A stretch of 64,000 nucleotides of DNA from positions 465,483-529,482 of the forward strand of contig CAVQWS010000003.1 of assembly GCA_963717725.1 (NCBI GenBank). Direction: 5' to 3'. Numbering within the stretch: position 1 is the stretch's first letter; each line of letters begins with the position of its first letter. The notes below the pieces were generated by a model, which searched no databases, was not told where the DNA came from, and worked only from the letters and a program-made list of their open reading frames with translations. The position numbers were made by a program, and so were the translations under genes. This document shows, one piece after another, positions 7,607-15,993 of the stretch. This DNA is from AC-32 sp963717725 (GTDB taxonomy: Bacteria > Actinomycetota > Thermoleophilia > Gaiellales > Gaiellaceae).

Positions 7607-9019
7607 GTGACTATGGAATCGGCCCGACCCCGCGAACAGTTACCGCGAGACAGGATCCGGAGAGGCGCGATCGCAGAGCTGCTGGCTGTGGCACTGCCGC
7701 TGATCGGGCTCGTGTCGCTGCTCCTGCGCTCGCAGCTTGATCCACACCTCGAGAATTACCGTCTCCACTTCGTCCTCTTCGGGCTGGCGGGCACTCTGGC
7801 GTTTGTTCTCGGCTACGGAGCTGGCGAGGCCGCGAGGCGACGTGGAGACGCGCGCGTGCTGCTTCTGTCGCTTGCCTTCATGGCGACCGGCGGCTTCATG
7901 GGTCTCCACGCTCTCGGGACGCCGGGAGTGCTCTTCTCCGCCGACCACGCGGGCTTCAAGGTTGCTATCCCAGTCGGGCTGCTGGTGAGCGCCGCGTTCG
8001 CGGTCGGCTCTGCCTTCGTCGATGTGCGTCCGAGCTTCGCGCCGCTGGTGATTCGTCACCAGACGATCCTGCGCACCGGCGTCCTGCTTGCCATGGGCGC
8101 ATGGTTCGCCTGGACGGTTGCGAACCTGCCGCCCTTGGACGGTGCGAACAGCGAGGCTGCCCGAGGGCACCTGCTTACGGGACTGGCGATCCTGGGAACG
8201 ATCGTGTACGCGACGAGCGCCGCGCGGTACTGGACGATCTTCCGCGCCCGGCCGAACCTGCTGCCGGCCGCCGTCATCGCCTGCTTCGTGCTGCTCTCGG
8301 AGGCCTTGATCGGGGTCGCGCTGACCGGTGAGCGCAAGTGGCACGCCAGCTGGTGGGAGTGGCACGGCTTGATCCTGACGGCGTTCCTGATCATCGGTTT
8401 CGCCGCGCATCGTGAATGGCGCGAGGAGCGCTACGGAGACCTCTACCTGTCATCGACGAGAGAGCGCCGGCAGAACGTCAGCGTCCTCTTCAGCGACCTG
8501 GTTGGCTACACGGGCTTCGCCGCGCGCTCGACACCGATCGAGGCAGCCGTCGTACTGGAGGCGTACTGGCGCACCGCGGCCATGCTTCTTACCCGTCGGT
8601 TCGGCGGCGTCGTGGAGAAGTTCATCGGCGACGGCGTCGTAGCCGTCTTCAACCGCGGGGGCAACCAGCCCGACCACGCGCGGCGGGCCGCTTGCGCCGC
8701 TCTCGCGCTCCAGGACGCTTTCGGCAAGGTCGCCGAGCAGCACCCCGATTGGCCGCGGATGCGCGTCGGGGTCAACAGCGGCGAGGCAGTCGTTCGCGAG
8801 ATCGGCGGCGAAGGGCATTTGGCGTACCCGCTGGTCGGCGACACGATCAACATGGGCTCACGGCTCGAAAGCCTCGCACCCATCGGAGGGGTGCTCATCG
8901 GTGCGCAGACGTACGAGCAGCTGCCAGAGGGTGCCGTGGTCGAGGTGAGGGCCGGGCTGCAGGTGAAGGGCAGGGACGAGGCAGTGGACGCCTACGTCCT
9001 GCACGCATGCCCCTGCTGA
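7607..9019 (+). CDS. Membrane-bound class III adenylate/guanylate cyclase
   Basis: About 470 residues, starting at GTG 7607 (or ATG 7613). The first 260 residues form some seven hydrophobic segments, probably a membrane sensor of the MASE type; I cannot name it. A linker leads to a class III cyclase domain. Metal-binding aspartates lie in VLFSDLVGYTGF and FIGDGVVAVF. The substrate lysine is in VEKFIGD and the transition-state region is VGDTINMGSRLE. It should make cAMP in response to a membrane signal. It stands alone and diverges from the acyl-CoA dehydrogenase. Confidence 0.9.
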   Translation: MTMESARPREQLPRDRIRRGAIAELLAVALPLIGLVSLLLRSQLDPHLENYRLHFVLFGLAGTLAFVLGYGAGEAARRRGDARVLLLSLAFMATGGFMGLHALGTPGVLFSADHAGFKVAIPVGLLVSAAFAVGSAFVDVRPSFAPLVIRHQTILRTGVLLAMGAWFAWTVANLPPLDGANSEAARGHLLTGLAILGTIVYATSAARYWTIFRARPNLLPAAVIACFVLLSEALIGVALTGERKWHASWWEWHGLILTAFLIIGFAAHREWREERYGDLYLSSTRERRQNVSVLFSDLVGYTGFAARSTPIEAAVVLEAYWRTAAMLLTRRFGGVVEKFIGDGVVAVFNRGGNQPDHARRAACAALALQDAFGKVAEQHPDWPRMRVGVNSGEAVVREIGGEGHLAYPLVGDTINMGSRLESLAPIGGVLIGAQTYEQLPEGAVVEVRAGLQVKGRDEAVDAYVLHACPC

Positions 9020-9056
9020 GGACGAAGCCACCATAGTAGTCGGGGTTGTACGGGGC

Positions 9057-9419
9057 TCAGCCGCCGTGGTGCACGGCCTCGACGTTGTTGCCGTCGAGGT
9101 CGAGCACGTAGGCACCGTAGTAGCCAGGGTGGTAATGCGTGCGCAGGCCGGGCGGGCCGTTGTCCTCGCCGCCGACGCCGATCGCGGCCGCGTAGAAGGC
9201 GTCGACCGTGTCGGTGTCGGGCGCGGCGAAGGCGACGTGGATCCCGGCGGCAGGCTCGCCCTCACGGAGCCAGAAGAACGGCTTGCCGTCTCGGCCGAAG
9301 CCGCCGATGCGGCCCTCGAACTCCAGCAGCAGCTCGATCCCGAGCGGCGTCAGCGCCGCCAGGTAGAAGTCCTTGCTGCGTAGGTAGTCGCGCACTTCCA
9401 GGCCGAGGTGGTCGATCAT
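9057..9419 (-). CDS. VOC-family protein (glyoxalase/bleomycin-resistance fold)
   Basis: A 120-residue single-module VOC protein. It opens MIDHLGLEVRDYLRSKDFY and has GIHVAFAAPDTDTVDAFYAAA. It ends HPGYYGAYVLDLDGNNVEAVHH, the usual metal-ligand end of the beta-alpha-beta-beta-beta module. Such proteins dimerise to build one metal site; the substrate is unknown. The ATG is preceded by a good ribosome-binding site (GGAGAGG). It is related to the second module of the two-module VOC protein at 11992-12741, which shares the HPGYYGA.V.D.DGNN block. Confidence 0.88.
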   Translation of the reverse strand: MIDHLGLEVRDYLRSKDFYLAALTPLGIELLLEFEGRIGGFGRDGKPFFWLREGEPAAGIHVAFAAPDTDTVDAFYAAAIGVGGEDNGPPGLRTHYHPGYYGAYVLDLDGNNVEAVHHGG

Positions 9420-9442
9420 CGCCTCTCCTTCGCGGAGCCGAG

Positions 9443-9473
9443 CGCCACGCCGGGAGCGTCTCCCGGCGTGGCG
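9443..9473 (-). terminator. Strong hairpin between cupin and VOC genes
   Basis: A 14-bp perfect inverted repeat (CGCCACGCCGGGAG against its complement) with a 3-nt loop. It lies 24 nt after the cupin stop on the minus strand. There is no long T-run on either side (GTCGTTTC follows on the plus strand), so it may end the cupin message or mark an attenuator or processing site. Confidence 0.6.
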
Positions 9474-9496
9474 TCGTTTCCCCGGAGCCTACGGGC

Positions 9497-10000
9497 TCAG
9501 AAGTGGCAGTTCAGCGGATCCGGCTCGTCGATCTTGCGGTCGGCGCCCTTCGGCAGGAACTGCACCGCGATCGTCTCGGCCTGGACTGTGCCGGTGTTGC
9601 GGAGCATGTGCACGTCGGCCCCGCCCTTGTCCGCGAACGACTGCCCGGCGCTGTACACGTGGGGCGTGCAGCTCGGGTCGTTCCCCAGGTAGTTCGTGAT
9701 CTGGCCGGCCACAACGAAGATCAGGCTCGGGCCCGGGTGCGAGTGCCAGCCCGACGTTCCGCCGACGTCGAACTTGTTGTCGATCACGTAGAAGTCGGAG
9801 AACCCGTGCGTATGCAGACGCGCACGCCAACCTCCCTCAGGCTGCTTGGCGTGGCCCGAGAGGTCCACCGGATCGGCAGCCAGAGCCTTCCCGAGCGTGG
9901 TGGTCGACTGCCCCACGGACGGCGTCGCAAGAACGTTGGCCGCATACGCGCCGAGCCCGGCGACCACGGCCGCGAGCACCCAAAGTGCCTTCTTCATCAC
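9497..10000 (-). CDS. Secreted cupin-domain protein
   Basis: A 167-residue protein with an N-terminal signal or anchor (MKKALWVLAAVVAGLGAYAANVLA). A single conserved cupin barrel follows. Cupin motif 1 is GTSGWHSHPGPSLIFVVAG, with ligand histidines H86 and H88. The second motif lies around DVHMLRNTG. Secreted cupins of this kind are usually metal-binding with unknown substrates. An AGGAGG site just before the ATG fixes the start. Upstream and divergent is the SARP-like regulator at 10077, 76 bp away, which may control it (inference). Confidence 0.85.
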   Translation of the reverse strand: MMKKALWVLAAVVAGLGAYAANVLATPSVGQSTTTLGKALAADPVDLSGHAKQPEGGWRARLHTHGFSDFYVIDNKFDVGGTSGWHSHPGPSLIFVVAGQITNYLGNDPSCTPHVYSAGQSFADKGGADVHMLRNTGTVQAETIAVQFLPKGADRKIDEPDPLNCHF

Positions 10001-10076
10001 TCCTCCTCGTTTTGACGGCGAGCTCGTGCGACCCTAGAAACGTCGGCCTAAACCGAGGCAAAATGGAGACAAGAGA

Positions 10077-11984
10077 ATGGCTAGCGGGTCGCAGCTGAGG
10101 GTCTTCCTCGCGGGGCGCGTCGCCGTCGAAGCCAACGGTCACGTAATCGACGAGGCGCGCTTCCCGGGGCGGCAAGGCCGGCTGCTCTTCGCCTACCTGG
10201 TGGCCGAGCGAGGGCGGGCTGTTCCGCGGGACGAGCTCGCGGAAGCGCTCTGGGAGAACGCACCGCCTGCGACCTGGGAAAAGGCACTGACGGTGATCGC
10301 GAGCAAGTTGCGCGGCCTGCTCACAGACAGCGGAATCGACGGCGCGACTGCCCTGAGTGGTGCATTCGGCTGCTATCGCCTGGAGCTGCCCGAGGGGACG
10401 TGGGTCGACGTCATCGCCGCGGCGAACGCGGCGGTGGGCGCGGAGCACGCGCTCGCTGCGGGCGACCTGGACAAGGCGAAGGCAGAAGGCACGCTGGCGG
10501 CATCGCTCACCCAGCAGCCCTTGCTGCCCGGCGACGACGGAGCGTGGGTGGAGCAGAAGCGCCGCGAGCTGATCCAGGTCCGTGTGCGAGGGCTGACCGT
10601 CCTTGCCGACGCGAGCCTGCGCTCCGGCGACGCCTCGGAGGCGGTGACGTGGGCGGAGCAGCTGACGGCGCTCGAGCCGTTTCGCGAAACGGGTTACCGG
10701 CGGTTGATGGAGGCGCACGTGGCGGCCGGCAACCGCGCCGAGGCCCTTCGGGTGTACGAGCGGTGCCGGCGGCTACTCGCCGAGGAACTGGGCGCCTACC
10801 CCTCGCCGGAAACCGATTCGCTCTACCGCAGCCTGCTCGACACGGCCCCTGCTGAAGCACCGGGCGTCGGCGGCGATGGGAACAGGCCTCCGGCTCTCGC
10901 AAACATCCGAGCCCGCAATCCGCGCGCGCGGCTGCGCGCTCGCCTGCTCGTCGCCGCCGTGCTCGTCGCCGCCGTCAGCGCGGCCGTTCTCGCCCTGGTG
11001 AGCCACGGCGGGCACGCTGCCGCGCCCCGGGTTCTGCCGAACAGTCTCGTCCGAATCGACCCGCAAACGCTGAAGGTGACACAGGTCGTGCCGACCACCG
11101 ACGCGCCGGATCTCGTCGTCGAGGCGGGCGGCTTCGTCTGGCTCACGAGCCACGTTCTGCGCGACACCGACTCGGGCGCATTGCGAAACGGCGGCGACCG
11201 CGCGCTCACACGGGTCGATCCGTCGACGGGCAAAGCGGTCATCGTCGGAGGCGGCCTTGCCCCTTGCGGCCTGGCCGCCGACCCATCCGGCGACGTGTGG
11301 GTGGCGAACTGCTATCCGGCGAACACCGGGCCGCGAGACGACGTGGTGCGTATCGATGCCCGAACGCTCGCATTCAAGAAGACGTGGCCCGTCGCGGGTG
11401 GCTCCGGCTTCGGCCGCGGGCTGACCTACGGCGGCGGGTCGCTCTGGGTCACTGAGATCTTCGGTGGCGACCTCCCGAACGAGGGCGCCGTGACACGGCT
11501 TGATCCGCGGACGGGCACAGAGAAGACGATCGACCTCCCGGCGCACACCCCGACGGGTCTTGCCTGGTCGGAGGGCTACGGCGACCTCTGGATCGACAAC
11601 TTCAACGACGGAACCATGACCCGGCTGCACGACGCCAGTGGCGCCATACGGACCGTCTACAACGTCGGCGGGAATCCCGGTTTCGCGGTTGTCGATGGGG
11701 ACGTCGTCTGGGTCGGAGACTGGACGGCCCCGCGCGTAGCCCGGCTCCATGCGGTCGGACCACCCGATCCGCATAGCGTCTTCTTACCCAAGGCCAACCC
11801 ACTGGTCGGTGTGTGGTCTGTCGCCGCAGGTGCAGGCGCCATTTGGGCAACCACACCTCGCGACGGCGCATTGTGGCGAATCGACCCGAAGACGGACTCC
11901 GTGATCCGGATCAGCGTTCCGTTCTTGCCGTCGGGCGTGGCCGCGGATGCGAACGATGTCTGGCTGACGGTGCGGGCGAGGTGA
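10077..11984 (+). CDS. Membrane-anchored SARP/BTAD-type regulator with extracytoplasmic beta-propeller
   Basis: A 635-residue protein of unusual design. Residues 5-105 are an OmpR-type winged helix (GRQGRLLFAYLVAERGRAVPRDELAEALW is the family start). Residues 108-258 are the bacterial transcriptional activation domain (LTALEPFRETGYRRLMEAH, ending AYPSPETDSLYRSLL). One membrane helix lies at 289-308. From 320 on there are repeated blade motifs such as VRIDPQTLKVTQVV, GDVWVANCY, GSLWVTEIF, GAIWATTP and DVWLTV. The DNA-binding half would face the cytoplasm and the propeller the outside, so it may be a one-component membrane sensor-regulator. It diverges from the cupin gene. Confidence 0.88.
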   Translation: MASGSQLRVFLAGRVAVEANGHVIDEARFPGRQGRLLFAYLVAERGRAVPRDELAEALWENAPPATWEKALTVIASKLRGLLTDSGIDGATALSGAFGCYRLELPEGTWVDVIAAANAAVGAEHALAAGDLDKAKAEGTLAASLTQQPLLPGDDGAWVEQKRRELIQVRVRGLTVLADASLRSGDASEAVTWAEQLTALEPFRETGYRRLMEAHVAAGNRAEALRVYERCRRLLAEELGAYPSPETDSLYRSLLDTAPAEAPGVGGDGNRPPALANIRARNPRARLRARLLVAAVLVAAVSAAVLALVSHGGHAAAPRVLPNSLVRIDPQTLKVTQVVPTTDAPDLVVEAGGFVWLTSHVLRDTDSGALRNGGDRALTRVDPSTGKAVIVGGGLAPCGLAADPSGDVWVANCYPANTGPRDDVVRIDARTLAFKKTWPVAGGSGFGRGLTYGGGSLWVTEIFGGDLPNEGAVTRLDPRTGTEKTIDLPAHTPTGLAWSEGYGDLWIDNFNDGTMTRLHDASGAIRTVYNVGGNPGFAVVDGDVVWVGDWTAPRVARLHAVGPPDPHSVFLPKANPLVGVWSVAAGAGAIWATTPRDGALWRIDPKTDSVIRISVPFLPSGVAADANDVWLTVRAR

Positions 11985-11991
11985 GCCGCGC

Positions 11992-12741
11992 CTAGGCGGC
12001 GGGGCGGTCGTGGAAGACCGCTTCGATGTTGTTCCCGTCTGGGTCGAGCACGAACGCCCCGTAATAGCCAGGGTGGTAACGCGACCGTTCGCCGGGTGCG
12101 CCGTTATCGCGGAAGCCGGCGTCGAGCGCAGTCTCGTGGAACACCTCCACCATCGCGCGGTCGGTCGCCGGGAACGCCAGGTGCACGTTCTCCGTGACCG
12201 GCTCGCCCTGCACGAGCGCGAACAAGCGCGTCTCGCCCTTGACGTAGAAGTGGCTGGCGTCACCGTCCGTGACGCGTAGGCCGACGACCGGCGCGACGGT
12301 CTCGTAGAAGAGCCGGGATTCGGCTAGGTCGCGGACGCGGATCCAAAGATGGCCGACCCGGTTCTCGCCGCGGGGCTGGCCGCTGACGTGGACGGCCTCG
12401 AGGCTGTTCCCGTCCGGGTCGCGCACGAAGGCGCCGTAGTAGTCGGGCGAGTACTCGGGCCGCGGGCCCGGCTCGCCGTCGTCCGGATTGCCGGCGGCCG
12501 TCATGGCCGACCACCACGCAGCGACCTGCTCGCGCGACTCGGCAACGAGTGCGAGATGGAGATTGCGTGTAGGCGGGCGATCGTCGCGCGCTCCCCAGAT
12601 CGACAGGTCATGCCACTCGTAGAACCGCGGGCCGCTGTAGGGCTCGCCGTACCCGAGCTCCCTGAGCGCCAGCTCGTAGCAGCGGCGCGAGGCCTCGATA
12701 TCTCCCACACGCAGGGTGACGTGATCGAAGACGTCCAACAC
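11992..12741 (-). CDS. Two-module VOC-family protein
   Basis: A 249-residue protein made of two VOC modules in tandem: residues 1-120 (FDHVTLRVGDIEASRRCY to DPDGNSLEAVHV) and 128-245 (VGHLWIRVRDLAESRLFY to DPDGNNIEAVFH). A fused pair can build the whole metal site in one chain. The substrate is unknown. The second module resembles the separate VOC protein at 9057-9419. The GTG start is only 15 bp from the divergent amidohydrolase start. GACAAT lies 6 nt before it, as expected for leaderless transcription. Confidence 0.88.
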   Translation of the reverse strand: MLDVFDHVTLRVGDIEASRRCYELALRELGYGEPYSGPRFYEWHDLSIWGARDDRPPTRNLHLALVAESREQVAAWWSAMTAAGNPDDGEPGPRPEYSPDYYGAFVRDPDGNSLEAVHVSGQPRGENRVGHLWIRVRDLAESRLFYETVAPVVGLRVTDGDASHFYVKGETRLFALVQGEPVTENVHLAFPATDRAMVEVFHETALDAGFRDNGAPGERSRYHPGYYGAFVLDPDGNNIEAVFHDRPAA

Positions 12742-12756
12742 GGCAAGATTGTCTCA

Positions 12757-14291
12757 GTGATCCTCGAGAACGGCGTCGTTCGCACCATGGAGTCCTCGCT
12801 GCCGCTGGCGCGCGCGCTGGCGATCGCGGGCGAGCTCGTCGCGGGCGGCGTCTCGGCGCACGAGACCGCGTTGCCCTCTCCGGAGCGGATCGACCTCGGC
12901 GGCCGTTGCGTCGTGCCGGGCTTCACCGACTCGCACGTGCACTTCCCGACCTGGGCGATGGCGCAGCACGAGGTGCGGCTCGAGGGGACGCGGTCACTCG
13001 AGGAGGCGGTCGCCCGCGTGCGCGACGCCCTGGCCGGCTCGAAGAGCACGTGGCTGCTCGGCCGCGGCTGGCGCAGCGGCGACTGGTCGCCTCCGGTCGA
13101 GCCGACCAAGGCCGACCTCGACGCGATCGCGCCCGACCGGCCGGTGGCGCTGATGGCCCGCGACTCGCACTCGGTCTGGCTCAACTCGGCCGCGCTCGCG
13201 CGAGCGAACGGCGACCTGCAGGTGCCCGGCGGCGTGGTCGAGCTCGACGAGCGCGGCGAGCCGACGGGCGTGCTGCGCGAGGAGTCGTGCTGGCACTTCC
13301 GCGACCGCTACATCGAGACGACCGACGACGAGTACGTCGAGGCGATGCGCGCGGGCGTCAGGCTCGCGGCCTCGCGCGGGGTGACCGCCGTGCACGACAA
13401 GGACGGCTGGCTCGGCGCGCTGCGCTTCTGGCAGCGGCTCGACGACGAGGGCTCGCTCTGCCTGCGGGTCTGGCAGTCGATCCCGGCCGACTTCGCGGGC
13501 GAGCTCGCGCGGTGGACGTGCGCAGCGGCCTCGGCGGCCCGCTGCTGCGCGTCGGCTACCTGAAGGCGTTCATGGACGGCACGCTCGGCTCGCAGACCGC
13601 GCGCATGCTGGACGGCTCCGGTGTCGAGATCACCAGCCGCGAGCAGTTCGAGGAGTACATCCGCGAGGGCGCGCGCGCCGGCTTTCCGATCGCCGTTCAC
13701 GCGATCGGCGACCTGGCCAACCGCGAGGCGCTCGACGCCTTCGAGGCGACCCGCGAGGCCTGGCAGCCGCTCGGCCTGCGCCAGCGGATCGAGCACGCGC
13801 AGCTGCTCGCGCCGGAGGACGTGACGCGCTTCGCCGAGCTCGGGATCGTGGCCTCGGTGCAGTTCAGTCACGCGCCCTCCGACCGCGACCTGGCGGACCG
13901 TTTCTGGGGCGGGCTCGAGAGTGAGCCGTACGCCTTCCGTTCGCTGCTCGACTCCGGCGCCGTGCTCGTCAACGGCTCGGACGCCCCGATCGAAGAGCTC
14001 GACCCGCTGCTCGGGATCCGCGCGGGCGTCGCCCGCACGCTCGACGAGCGCGAGGCGTGGCACCCGGAGCAGGCGCTGACCGTCGAGCAGGCGCTGCACG
14101 CGACCACGGTCGCGCCGGCCTGGCTGGCCCGCGACGAGCGCCGGCGCGGAAAGCTCGTCCCCGGCTACCTCGCCGACCTGGTCGTGCTCGATCGCGACCC
14201 ACTCGCCTGCGAGCCTGAGGAGCTCGGCGAGGTGCAGGTGGTGGCGACCATGCTCGGCGGCACCTGGACGCACAACCCGCCGCCTTGGTGA
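12757..14291 (+). pseudogene. YtcJ-like metal-dependent amidohydrolase, frameshifted
   Basis: Amidohydrolase-3 family enzyme. From GTG 12757 the frame reads ILENGVVRTM, then the metal motif VVPGFTDSHVHF (H60, H62). It continues normally to about codon 252. At about 13510 the frame breaks. The remainder (GGPLLRVGYLKAFMDGTLGSQTARML, quoted here only as a landmark in two parts: GGPLLRVGYLK and AFMDGTLGSQ), HAIGDLANREALD, RIEHAQLL and NGSDAPIEELDPLLGI, is one frame off until 14291. One extra G in GCGCGGTGG would restore LARVDVRSGLGG. Either a fresh deletion or a sequence error; the other family motifs are intact. Confidence 0.87.
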
Positions 14292-14398
14292 ACTTTCCGT
14301 AAAGCCGCTAACAGCGAGTCGCAGCCGGCGTCTGAGGTCTCCACAAGGCAGGTTCCGGCCGCGTTCTCCCCCCTCTCCCTTGGGCGCGACCGACCAGC

Positions 14399-14426
14399 GC
14401 GGGAGGGGCGCTTGCGTCCCTCCCGC
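14399..14426 (+). terminator. 13-bp hairpin after the amidohydrolase
   Basis: GCGGGAGGGGCGC pairs with GCGTCCCTCCCGC across a TT loop, with one G-T pair. The tail GGCTCTTTGCG follows. It lies 108 nt after the amidohydrolase stop and just before the promoter of the CHAD gene, so it probably ends the upstream transcript. The rest of 14292-14449 holds no further gene. Confidence 0.7.
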
Positions 14427-14437
14427 GGCTCTTTGCG

Positions 14438-14443
14438 TAGCAT
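14438..14443 (+). promoter_or_regulatory. TANNNT -10 candidate (TAGCAT) before GTG 14450
   Basis: TAGCAT ends 6 nt before the GTG of the CHAD gene. The same hexamer is found before the gene at 41002. Confidence 0.6.
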
Positions 14444-14449
14444 CCCGCC

Positions 14450-15571
14450 GTGACCGAGAACGGGGTTGCCGAGGTCGCGCATTACGACCTCCCGGAGCGG
14501 CGGTTGGAGCTGGTAGGGGCAACGCTCTCGCGGCGCCTCGAGCACGGCAAGGGCATCTGGCGGCTCGAGCTGCCGCGCGACGACGCCGAGCCGCTCGTGG
14601 TCGAGCAGCTCGGCGGCCCGGTGACGCCGCCGGCCGACGTCGCCCGCGTGCTGCCGGCCTTCCTGCGCGGGGCCAACCCGGAGCGCTTCGACCCCGCGAG
14701 CACGAACGGCCGCTTCGAAAGCTCGGACGACTCGATCGGCCGGCTGCGCTCGATGCTCGAGCGGCAGTACGCCCAGATCCTGCGCCATGACCCTGGCGTG
14801 CGACTCGATCTCGACCCCGAAGACGTCCACCGTCTGCGCGTGGCAGTTCGGCGCTCGCGCGCGATCCTCCGCGCCGCGCGTCCGGTGCTCGACCCGTTCT
14901 GGTCGGAGCCGCTGCGCGACGAGCTGCACTGGCTCGGCAGCGCGCTCGGGCGGCGTCGCGACATCGACGTGCTCGTGCGCCATCTGCAGCGCGAGATCGA
15001 GCAGCTCGAGCAGCCCGAGCGGACGGCCGCCGGAACGCTCGTCGAGCTGCTGGCCGCCGAGCGCGAGACGGCGCAGGCGATCGCGCTCGACGCGCTGACG
15101 AGCGAGCGCTACTACTGGCTGCTCGACGGGCTGGAGTCGGCCGCGCGCGGGCCGCGCGTCCAGCGCGGCGAGGTCTCGCTGCGCAAGCTGGCCGCCAAGG
15201 AGTTCAAGCGCCTGCGCAAGCTGGCCGACCGGTTGGGGCCGGACGCGACGGACGCGGAGCTGCACCGGGCCCGCATCCTCGGCAAGCGTGCGCGCTACAC
15301 GGCCGAGCTGGCCGAGCCCGAGGTCGGCAAGCCGGCGCGGACGTTTGTCGAGCACGCGAAGGCATTCCAGGACGTGCTCGGCACACACCAGGACGCGATC
15401 GTCGCCGAGGCGCGGCTGCGCGGCCTGCTCGCCGACTCGCCCGGTTCGGGCGCGGCCTTCGCGGCGGGACGCCTCGTCGAGCGTGAGCGCAGGCGCCGGG
15501 CCGAGGCTCGCGCCGAGCTGCCCGAGGCCTGGCGCGAGCTCGAGCGCGCGGCCGAGGACGCCTGGGCGTGA
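14450..15571 (+). CDS. CHAD-domain protein with degenerate CYTH N-terminus
   Basis: A 373-residue protein. Residues 1-90 resemble the middle and end of a CYTH (triphosphate tunnel) domain (YDLPERRLELVGATLSRRL, GIWRLELP). The initial ExExK motif that makes the tunnel catalytic is missing. Residues 95-355 are a CHAD domain, rich in His, Arg and Lys: DVHRLRVAVRRSRAILRAARP and HRARILGKRARYTAEL. CHAD domains bind polyphosphate, and this gene lies beside ppx and ppk1, so a role at polyphosphate granules is likely. Its stop overlaps the GTG of the sixA-like gene. Confidence 0.9.
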   Translation: MTENGVAEVAHYDLPERRLELVGATLSRRLEHGKGIWRLELPRDDAEPLVVEQLGGPVTPPADVARVLPAFLRGANPERFDPASTNGRFESSDDSIGRLRSMLERQYAQILRHDPGVRLDLDPEDVHRLRVAVRRSRAILRAARPVLDPFWSEPLRDELHWLGSALGRRRDIDVLVRHLQREIEQLEQPERTAAGTLVELLAAERETAQAIALDALTSERYYWLLDGLESAARGPRVQRGEVSLRKLAAKEFKRLRKLADRLGPDATDAELHRARILGKRARYTAELAEPEVGKPARTFVEHAKAFQDVLGTHQDAIVAEARLRGLLADSPGSGAAFAAGRLVERERRRRAEARAELPEAWRELERAAEDAWA

Positions 15572-15993
15572 TCGTCTATCTCGTCCGCCACGCGCGGGCG
15601 GGCCACCGGGAGACCTGGGACGGCGACGACGACACCCTGCGTCCGCTCGACGAGCGCGGGCAGCGGCAGGCCGAGGCGCTCGTGACGCAACTCGCAGAGC
15701 GGGACTTCAGCCGGGTCCTCTCGAGCCCGTATGTCCGCTGCATGCAGTCGGTCGAGCCGCTGGCCGAGGCTCGGAGCCTTGACGTCGAGGCGGTCGACCC
15801 ACTCGCCGAGGGTGCCGGCGAGGCGGCCGCGCTCGAGCTCTTTCGCAGCCTCGACGCGCCGACCGTCGCCTGCGTCCACGGCGATCTCGCGCAGATGCTG
15901 CTGGGAGAGAACCTGAAGAAGGGCGCGACGGCTGTGCTCGACGTCAGCGCCGACGGCGTCGAGGTGCTCGAGCGCCTGGACCCGCCCGCTTAG
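15568..15993 (+). CDS. SixA-like histidine phosphatase
   Basis: A 141-residue member of the histidine phosphatase superfamily. The catalytic RHARAGHR motif is at residues 7-14, then RPLDERGQRQAEAL, VLSSPYVRCMQS, and the second histidine in VACVHGDLAQML. In this lineage such genes sit next to CHAD and ppk genes; they may act on phosphohistidine or small phosphate esters. It is coupled to the CHAD gene by a GTGA overlap. Its stop interlocks with that of the convergent ppx gene (TTAG). Confidence 0.9.
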   Translation: MIVYLVRHARAGHRETWDGDDDTLRPLDERGQRQAEALVTQLAERDFSRVLSSPYVRCMQSVEPLAEARSLDVEAVDPLAEGAGEAAALELFRSLDAPTVACVHGDLAQMLLGENLKKGATAVLDVSADGVEVLERLDPPA

